A stretch of 10,715 nucleotides of DNA from an uncultured bacterium (GTDB lineage Bacteria; Bacillota; Clostridia; Oscillospirales; Oscillospiraceae), in the NCBI GenBank assembly GCA_905215665.1, contig CAJMQR010000031.1, positions 1-10,715 on the forward strand, written 5' to 3'. Position 1 is the first letter of the stretch. The number at the start of each line of letters is the position of its first letter. The notes under the pieces were generated by a model. The model saw only the letters and a list, made by a program, of their open reading frames with translations, made no database searches and was not told the origin of the DNA. This document shows, piece after piece, positions 6,541-10,715 of this stretch. The position numbers were made by a program, and so were the translations under genes.

Positions 6541-7461
6541 TTGACCTTTCTCCATACGGCGGCGCACGGCCACACGAACCTCGGCGGTCTGCTGCTTCAC
6601 GCCCTGACGGAGGGCCTGCGGGACGGGCTGCTGAGCCTGCCCATCCTGTTTGCCGCCTATCTTCTGATGGAGCTGCTGGAGCGCAGCCGGAAATTCAACG
6701 AGAGGATCCTCAACGCCTATTCCCACAAGGCTGGGCCGGCGCTGGGCGGACTTCTGGGCATCGTGCCGCAGTGCGGCATCTCCGGGGCGGCGGCAAGCCT
6801 GTTTTCCACGGGCTCCGTCTCCGTCGGCACCATGCTTGCCGTCTTCTTTGCCACCTCGGACGAGATGCTGCCCGTCATGCTCTCCTCCCTGACGGAGAGC
6901 GGCTCCATCGGTCTGCGCAACATCGTGCTGATCGTACTGTCCAAGGCCGTTCTCGGCATCCTGCTGGGATACCTCGCGGACGCGATCCTCGGCAGGTGGC
7001 TGCGCGGTCAGAAGGATATCCACAGCTTCTGCGCGCGCGAGCACTGCGCCTGTGACGACGAGGAAGGCAACGTCTTTCTCTCCGCGCTCAAGCACACGCT
7101 GAAGATCGGCCTGATGCTGATCGCCGTCAATCTTGTCCTCAACCTTCTTTTCGAGTTCATCGGCGTCGAAAAGCTCTCCGGAACGATTCTTGCCAAGCCC
7201 GTCGCGGGGGAGCTGCTGCTCGCGCTGTTCGGTCTGATTCCCAACTGTTCCGTCTCCGTCGTCATCACGGAGTCCTACCTCTCCGGCGTGCTGGGGCTGG
7301 GCGGCCTGTTTGCGGGCCTGCTGTCCAATGCAGGCATCGGCCTTGTGGTGCTGTTCCGGACGAACAAGAACCTGAAGGAGAATCTTGTCATCGTCGCGGT
7401 TCTGTATGCGCTGAGCGCGCTGACCGGCATCGGCATCACACTGCTTGCCGGATTGTTCTGA
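6541..7461 (+). CDS. Putative manganese/heavy-metal exporter (ArsP_2-type, multi-pass membrane protein)
   Basis: This 306-residue integral membrane protein has about eight to ten hydrophobic segments. It matches the ArsP_2 family, annotated as a putative 10-TM heavy-metal exporter or manganese transporter. Two related halves are visible: GIVPQCGISGAAASLF at 73-88 and GLIPNCSVSVVITESYLSG at 231-249. After the first comes the acidic FFATSDEMLP motif (102-111), a plausible ion path. Between the halves is a soluble loop with H161, C164, H168, C169, C171, D172 and D173, a likely metal-sensing or metal-handoff site. The start is TTG 6541, chosen because AAAGGAG at 6526-6532 is 8 bases upstream and no suitable ATG exists. 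It follows the hydratase in one operon and is closed by the terminator at 7550-7588. Metal specificity is inferred from family naming only. Confidence 0.82.
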   Translation: MTFLHTAAHGHTNLGGLLLHALTEGLRDGLLSLPILFAAYLLMELLERSRKFNERILNAYSHKAGPALGGLLGIVPQCGISGAAASLFSTGSVSVGTMLAVFFATSDEMLPVMLSSLTESGSIGLRNIVLIVLSKAVLGILLGYLADAILGRWLRGQKDIHSFCAREHCACDDEEGNVFLSALKHTLKIGLMLIAVNLVLNLLFEFIGVEKLSGTILAKPVAGELLLALFGLIPNCSVSVVITESYLSGVLGLGGLFAGLLSNAGIGLVVLFRTNKNLKENLVIVAVLYALSALTGIGITLLAGLF

Positions 7462-7466
7462 CACAT

Positions 7467-7496
7467 GAGACGGCTTTCGCGTCTCTTTGCGCAAAG
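7467..7496. repeat. Small inverted repeats after the exporter stop codon
   Basis: A 6-base-pair hairpin (7467-7472 with 7480-7485, 7-base loop) begins 5 bases after the stop and is followed directly by the 12-base perfect palindrome CTTTGCGCAAAG at 7485-7496. The hairpin is too weak and lacks a long T-tract, so it is at best an auxiliary terminator or a 3' end stabiliser. Confidence 0.4.
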
Positions 7497-7549
7497 GGGC
7501 AACGCGAACTGCGTGACACTCTTTCCACCAAAAACCGCCGCCTGCCGCA

Positions 7550-7588
7550 AAAAAACTGCGTCTTCCTTTCCGGAAGACGCAGTTTTTT
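7550..7588. terminator. Bidirectional rho-independent terminator
   Basis: A 17-base-pair perfect stem (7550-7566 with 7572-7588) closes on a 5-base loop. A-tract and T-tract lie on opposite sides, so it ends with a U-run in either direction. It separates the plus-strand hydratase-exporter operon from the converging minus-strand cyclophilin-SPFH operon. Confidence 0.93.
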
Positions 7589-7592
7589 GTAT

Positions 7593-7631
7593 CCGGGCCG
7601 CCGCACCGGCAAGCCTTTTGCGGTGGCCCGG
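7593..7631. repeat. GC-rich imperfect inverted repeat downstream of the SPFH gene
   Basis: The 13-base arms 7593-7605 and 7619-7631 pair with a single imperfection (G7600 opposite T7624) around a 13-base loop. It lies between the SPFH stop codon and the bidirectional terminator and has no T-tract of its own. On the minus strand the imperfection is a C-A mismatch; on the plus strand it is a G-U wobble. The function is unknown. Confidence 0.6.
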
Positions 7632-7653
7632 CAGACGTTCAGAGAGCTTCCGG

Positions 7654-8571
7654 TCACGACTGCGCCGGTTGCAGCAGGCTGCTCATGTCAAACATGGGCA
7701 GCATCGCGCCGTCGCCGGTCATGAAGGTCGGCAGCTCGCCGTTCCAGTTCTCGGCATAAGTATAGGCGATCAGTCCGTCGGTCAGGGACTCCGCGATCTT
7801 GCGGTTGGCCTGCGCTTCCGCCTCCGCCTTGGTCAGCATCTCGTAGGCATCGGCGTCCGCCTCCACTTTCTTGATCTCCGCGGCGGCGTTGGCCTCGATG
7901 ACCTTCTGCTCCGCCTCGGTCTGGGCGCGGAGCTTGTTCTGCTCGGCCACCTGCTTGGCTTCCACGGCGTCCGTAAAGGCGTCGGTAAAGTCCATGTTTT
8001 CAATGGAGGTTCCCACCAGCTCGATGTTGTAGGCGCGCAGCTTCGCCTCGAGCGCCTCCTCGATCTGCGCGGCCATCTTGCTGCGGCTGGAAACCAGCGC
8101 CTCCGCGCTGTACTGCGCGGTGACGATCTTGACGGATTCCGTGATGCAGGGCGCAATGACCGTATTGAAATAGCCGGTGCCGATGGTCTTATAGATCGTC
8201 ATGGCGTCCTGCTTGCTGATCTGGTAATTGACCGTATAGGTCATGCTGACCTCCTGGATGTCGGAGGAAAAGCAGGACAGCTCCTGCGTGCTCTTCTGCA
8301 CGCGGTTGTCCATCTTGATGATCTCCTGCCAGGGGAGCTTGAAATGGATTCCCGCCTCCAGCGTGTAGTTTTCCACGCTGCCGAAGGTGGTGACCACGCC
8401 GGTATGTCCCGTCGGCACGGAGACATAGCACGACAGAGCGATCAGCAGAACGCCGACCAGCGCGAAAAGCTGCTTTTTGTTAATCTTCCATGTGACCGTC
8501 GTGCTGCGGACAAAGCCCATTGCAATGAAGAGCGCGGCGGTGATCACGAGTCCCAGCGTAAACAAAACCAT
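7654..8571 (-). CDS. SPFH/Band 7 (prohibitin-like) membrane protein
   Basis: This 305-residue protein belongs to the SPFH family, which forms large membrane-anchored oligomers that organise lipid domains and restrain proteases such as FtsH. It has two N-terminal hydrophobic segments (about 3-20 and 34-51), then the SPFH domain starting at SVPTGHTGVVTTFGSVENY and running to about 195. An Ala/Glu/Lys-rich coiled coil follows at about 200-262 (VEAKQVAEQNKLRAQTEAEQ). The tail has NGELPTFMTGDGAMLPMFD, a C-terminal signature seen in prohibitin-like bacterial members. The start ATG at 8569-8571 has AAAGGAG 8 bases upstream. It is the second gene of a unit, 22 bases after the cyclophilin stop. No adjacent NfeD-type protease or ftsH is present, so its partner is not evident. 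Most bacterial relatives have one N-terminal anchor; two is less usual. Confidence 0.92.
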   Translation of the reverse strand: MVLFTLGLVITAALFIAMGFVRSTTVTWKINKKQLFALVGVLLIALSCYVSVPTGHTGVVTTFGSVENYTLEAGIHFKLPWQEIIKMDNRVQKSTQELSCFSSDIQEVSMTYTVNYQISKQDAMTIYKTIGTGYFNTVIAPCITESVKIVTAQYSAEALVSSRSKMAAQIEEALEAKLRAYNIELVGTSIENMDFTDAFTDAVEAKQVAEQNKLRAQTEAEQKVIEANAAAEIKKVEADADAYEMLTKAEAEAQANRKIAESLTDGLIAYTYAENWNGELPTFMTGDGAMLPMFDMSSLLQPAQS

Positions 8572-8593
8572 AGTTTTCTCTCCTTTTCTGCGT

Positions 8594-9175
8594 TCAGTCG
8601 ATCACGCGGATCGAGACAATGACCGGCTGGCAGCCGTCCTGCACGGTGCCGTTTTTGTCCGTCACCGGCGTTTCCTCACAAATCCTGTCCACAATTTCCA
8701 TGCCGGAGGTGACATATCCGAAGCAGGCATACTGTCCGTCAAGGAAGGTCGAATCCTGATGGACGATGAAAAACTGGGAGCTGGCGCTGTCATAGGACAT
8801 GGCGTTCCGCGCCATGGAGATGGCTCCGCGGGTGTGCGAGAGCGCATTCTGCACGCCGTTGGCGGAGAATTCTCCCTTGATTTTTTCCTCCGAGCCGCCC
8901 ATGCCGGTGCCCTCCGGATCGCCGCCCTGCATCATAAAGCCGTTGATGATGCGGTGGAAGGTCAGTCCGTCGTAGAACCCCTCCTTCGCCAGCTTCAGGA
9001 AGTTTGCCACTGTAACAGGCGCGATGTCGGCGTCCAGCTCCACGGCGATGGTGCCGTAATTCTCGATCTCAATCTCCACGTGATGCTTGCCGGAGATGGT
9101 CTTATCACCGCCGCAGGCGGTCAGGAGCCCCACGAGCAGCAGGAGCGCCGCCGCCGTTGCCAGAATTCTTTTCAT
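8594..9175 (-). CDS. Cyclophilin-type peptidyl-prolyl cis-trans isomerase, lipoprotein
   Basis: This 193-residue secreted foldase interconverts cis and trans proline bonds. Residues 1-20 are a lipoprotein signal peptide (MKRIL start, hydrophobic core, LLTAC lipobox), so C21 should be lipidated and the enzyme anchored outside the membrane. The cyclophilin domain (about 32-191) keeps FHRII (R75), MMQGGDP (Q83), and SSQFFIV (Q134, F135). The human CypA tryptophan position appears to be Phe144 in STFLDGQ, as in many bacterial forms, which usually lowers cyclosporin binding. The start is the ATG at 9173-9175 because GGAGGT at 9183-9188 is 7 bases upstream; an ATG at 9190 would lie on top of that site. 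It is the first gene of the unit with the SPFH protein and has a strong promoter at 9259-9287. Confidence 0.94.
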   Translation of the reverse strand: MKRILATAAALLLLVGLLTACGGDKTISGKHHVEIEIENYGTIAVELDADIAPVTVANFLKLAKEGFYDGLTFHRIINGFMMQGGDPEGTGMGGSEEKIKGEFSANGVQNALSHTRGAISMARNAMSYDSASSQFFIVHQDSTFLDGQYACFGYVTSGMEIVDRICEETPVTDKNGTVQDGCQPVIVSIRVID

Positions 9176-9201
9176 GCTTTCTACCTCCAAACTGTCCTTC
9201 C

Positions 9202-9243
9202 GCGGCCGGGGCGCAGGCCCTACGGCTCCGCTTGCCCGGCCGC
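9202..9243 (-). promoter_or_regulatory. GC-rich hairpin in the cyclophilin-SPFH mRNA leader
   Basis: Perfect 9-base arms at 9202-9210 and 9235-9243 can pair around a 24-base, GC-rich loop. They lie wholly inside the roughly 77-base leader predicted from the promoter at 9259-9287, beginning about 9 bases from the likely start of transcription and ending 13 bases before the ribosome binding site. It has no T-tract, so it is not an obvious attenuator; mRNA stabilisation or a protein site are alternatives. Confidence 0.5.
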
Positions 9244-9258
9244 CCTTTGACTGGTTTT

Positions 9259-9287
9259 ATCATATCGCATTGATGGGAAAAATGCAA
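9259..9287 (-). promoter_or_regulatory. SigA-type promoter for the cyclophilin-SPFH operon
   Basis: On the minus strand TTGCAT (9282-9287) and TATGAT (9259-9264) are 17 bases apart, close to consensus. It lies in the divergent gap with its -35 box only 8 bases from the -35 box of the oppositely directed promoter at 9296-9323. Confidence 0.82.
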
Positions 9288-9295
9288 GTATGGCG

Positions 9296-9323
9296 TTGAC
9301 CGCCGCAAAAAATGTGCTACAAT
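9296..9323 (+). promoter_or_regulatory. Extended -10 SigA-type promoter for the DUF2156-GNAT pair
   Basis: TTGACC (9296-9301) and TACAAT (9318-9323) are spaced by 16 bases, with TGC directly before the -10 box forming an extended -10. Transcription should start near 9330, leaving a leader of about 35 bases. Confidence 0.82.
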
Positions 9324-9335
9324 GGTAGCAGAGTT

Positions 9336-9350
9336 TGCCCGATACGGGCA
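9336..9350 (+). promoter_or_regulatory. Small leader hairpin before the DUF2156 gene
   Basis: TGCCCG at 9336-9341 pairs with CGGGCA at 9345-9350 around an ATA loop. It falls near the very 5' end of the predicted transcript and stops about 5 bases before the AAGGA ribosome binding site, a position typical of 5' stabilising hairpins. A regulatory role is unproven. Confidence 0.4.
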
Positions 9351-9364
9351 GAAAGAAGGAAATT

Positions 9365-10261
9365 ATGCTGAAATTTCGTCCGATCACATTGCAGGACAGG
9401 GATGCCCTTGCATCCTTTTTATACCATGCCGACGGCTACGGCGCGGAGGCTTCCTTTGTGACGCTGTTTCTCTGGGGAGACCAGAAGCTCGCCTTTTTTG
9501 AAGGCGAGCCGGTGATTCTCAGCAGATTCAGCAGCGAATCCTACGCCTTTCCCGCGCGCAACCGCGACCTGAAAGCCGTAGTGGAAGCCTTTCTTGCCGA
9601 CGCGCGGGAGCGCGGCTTCCCCTGCCGGATTTTCGGTCTGCTGGAGCGCGATATCGCGCGGATGGAGTCGCTTTTTCCCGGCCGGTTCCGTTACCGCCCG
9701 GTGCGCAACAGCTTCGACTATATCTATGAGATCGATCATCTGGCGGATCTGCATGGCAAAAAGCTTCAGGCCAAACGCAATCACTGCAACCGTTTCGAGG
9801 AGGAGCATCCGGACTACCGCGTCCTGCCGCTGGATGCCTCCGTGCTGCCCCGCTGCCGGGAATTTACGGAAAAATGGTACGACGTCCACATCGAAAACGG
9901 CTCGGAATCGGATTTCAGCGGTGAGCGCATCGCCATCGCCAAAGCCTTCGACAATTTTGACGCGCTGGGCATGGAGGGAATCGCGCTGGAGACGGACGGC
10001 AAGCTTGTGGCCTTCTCCATGGGAAACCGCATCCGCGAAGATACCTATGACGTGAATTTTGAAAAGGCAATGGCGCAGGTCAACGGCGCTTATCCCATGA
10101 TCAACCGGGAATTCGCCCGGCTAATCCGGCAGCGCTACCCCGAGATCCGCTATCTCAACCGGGAGGACGACATGGGCATCGCCGGCCTGCGCCGCGCAAA
10201 GGAGAGCTATACCCCGGACATTCTGCTGGAAAAATACCTCGCCGAGGAGGCGGAGGCATGA
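9365..10261 (+). CDS. DUF2156 family protein (LPG-synthase C-terminal-like, GNAT-fold)
   Basis: This 298-residue soluble protein matches the stand-alone DUF2156 group, related to the catalytic domain of phosphatidylglycerol lysyltransferase (MprF) but without its membrane part. Typical motifs are LHGKKLQAKRNHCNRF at 129-144, FTEKWYD at 167-173, IALETDGKLVAFSMGNR at 206-222 (a GNAT-like core strand pair), and YLNREDDMGIAGLRRAKESY at 263-282. The MprF domain moves an aminoacyl group from tRNA to lipid; the substrate of these soluble forms is unknown. The start is ATG 9365 with AAGGA 4 bases upstream; a TTG at 9335 in the same frame would place the start inside the leader hairpin region. Its stop overlaps the next gene's ATG (ATGA), so the two are translationally coupled. 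Confidence 0.87.
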   Translation: MLKFRPITLQDRDALASFLYHADGYGAEASFVTLFLWGDQKLAFFEGEPVILSRFSSESYAFPARNRDLKAVVEAFLADARERGFPCRIFGLLERDIARMESLFPGRFRYRPVRNSFDYIYEIDHLADLHGKKLQAKRNHCNRFEEEHPDYRVLPLDASVLPRCREFTEKWYDVHIENGSESDFSGERIAIAKAFDNFDALGMEGIALETDGKLVAFSMGNRIREDTYDVNFEKAMAQVNGAYPMINREFARLIRQRYPEIRYLNREDDMGIAGLRRAKESYTPDILLEKYLAEEAEA

Positions 10262-10715
10262 TCCGCTGCGCCGGCCGGGAGGATCTGCCGCAGCTCACCG
10301 CGCTGTGGAGCGTCTGCTTTGGCGACAGCGAGGAGGAAATCGGCGCGTTCTGGAAACTGCTGTCGGGCAAGGCGCGCGTTTTCTGCGCCCGGGAAGGAAA
10401 AAGCGTCGTTTCCATGGCCTGCGCTCTGCCCGTGCAGCTCGTCGATGCGCAGGGCGAGAGCCATCCGGCCGCCTATCTCTACGCCGTGGGCACGGCACCG
10501 GCATACCGGCGCCGCGGGCTGAGCGCTCAGGTGCTTTCCTTTGCGGAGGACGACCTGCGCAAAAGCGGCGCGGAATACGCACTTCTGGTGCCTTCCTCGC
10601 CGTCTCTGTTTGAATTCTATCAAAAATTCGGCTACCGGACCGCCTTCTACCGCGCCCGGGAAGAAATCTCCGTCCCCGCCTCTGCCGGCACGGTCAGCCG
10701 GATCGGCGCGGAGGA
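10258..10715 (+). CDS. GNAT family N-acetyltransferase, Eis-like N-terminal part (partial, runs off window)
   Basis: The frame opens with ATG at 10258, overlapping the TGA of the DUF2156 gene by four-base ATGA, with GAGGAGG at 10244-10250 as ribosome binding site. The 152 visible codons read MIRCAGREDLPQLTALW at the start and contain the acetyl-CoA binding motif A, YAVGTAPAYRRRGLSAQVL (75-93). A C-terminal motif LFEFYQKFGYRTAF (117-130) follows, where the Tyr commonly acts in acid catalysis. The layout resembles the first domain of Eis-like acetyltransferases, which have a second GNAT-like domain and a sterol-carrier-like domain. Whether those follow cannot be seen. Substrate is unknown. Coupling to a second GNAT-fold gene suggests a joint acyl- or aminoacyl-transfer job. 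Confidence 0.88.
   Translation, partial: MIRCAGREDLPQLTALWSVCFGDSEEEIGAFWKLLSGKARVFCAREGKSVVSMACALPVQLVDAQGESHPAAYLYAVGTAPAYRRRGLSAQVLSFAEDDLRKSGAEYALLVPSSPSLFEFYQKFGYRTAFYRAREEISVPASAGTVSRIGAE

Noticed and set aside
3953..6541. An 862-codon open frame on the minus strand, longer than any gene here.
   Set aside because: It lies antisense to the hydratase, which has full aconitase motifs, a ribosome binding site and a promoter. The translation is low-complexity Gly/Ala/Val/Asp/Gln and resembles no family. Long antisense frames are common opposite GC-rich genes.
7465..8622. A 385-codon plus-strand frame opposite the SPFH gene.
   Set aside because: It crosses the bidirectional terminator and covers a clear SPFH gene on the other strand. 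The translation has no known family.
1..10715. A defence system, prophage, mobile element or biosynthetic cluster.
   Set aside because: No transposase, integrase, toxin-antitoxin, nuclease-helicase set, capsid gene or assembly-line enzyme was recognised, and codon use looks uniform across the genes.

Overview
The window looks like an ordinary chromosomal stretch from a GC-rich, anaerobic, low-oxygen-tolerant member of the Clostridia, most likely Oscillospiraceae or a relative. This is inferred from four things: strong G/C preference at third codon positions, AGGAGG-type ribosome binding sites before nearly every gene, Firmicutes-typical families (DUF1292, DUF2156, SH3b amidase, rubrerythrin), and consensus SigA-like promoters. 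I see no rRNA, tRNA, CRISPR array, insertion sequence, prophage module or attachment site.

Layout, left to right. (1) The last 30 codons of an unidentified plus-strand gene, then a 190-base gap with three stacked hairpins. (2) A minus-strand block read right to left: an ERI-1/KapD-like DEDDh exonuclease with a C-terminal zinc-finger-like motif, mutY overlapping it by 11 bases, and a small acidic DUF1292 protein with its own promoter. (3) A plus-strand cell-wall amidase with an SH3b domain, whose stop codon region overlaps tail-to-tail by 9 bases with a minus-strand rubrerythrin. (4) A divergent region, then a plus-strand pair: a YbhJ-like aconitase-family hydratase and a multi-pass putative Mn/heavy-metal exporter that starts at TTG. 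(5) A strong bidirectional terminator, then a minus-strand pair: a lipoprotein cyclophilin followed by a prohibitin-like SPFH membrane protein. (6) Back-to-back divergent promoters, then a plus-strand pair coupled by an ATGA overlap: a DUF2156 acyltransferase-fold protein and a GNAT acetyltransferase that runs off the window.

Taken together the genes concern stress handling. They cover oxidised-guanine repair (MutY), peroxide removal (rubrerythrin), metal export beside an iron-sulfur enzyme, and envelope protein folding and membrane organisation (cyclophilin, SPFH). They sit in separate transcription units, so a common programme is only a suggestion. I did not find a clear new multi-gene system. 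The most unusual observations are the zinc-finger and Arg-rich tail on the exonuclease, an exact 11-base inverted repeat flanking the hydratase promoter and covering its ribosome binding site, the hydratase-exporter pairing, the amidase lacking the usual first zinc histidine, and GC-rich hairpins in the leader of the cyclophilin operon and beyond the SPFH gene.
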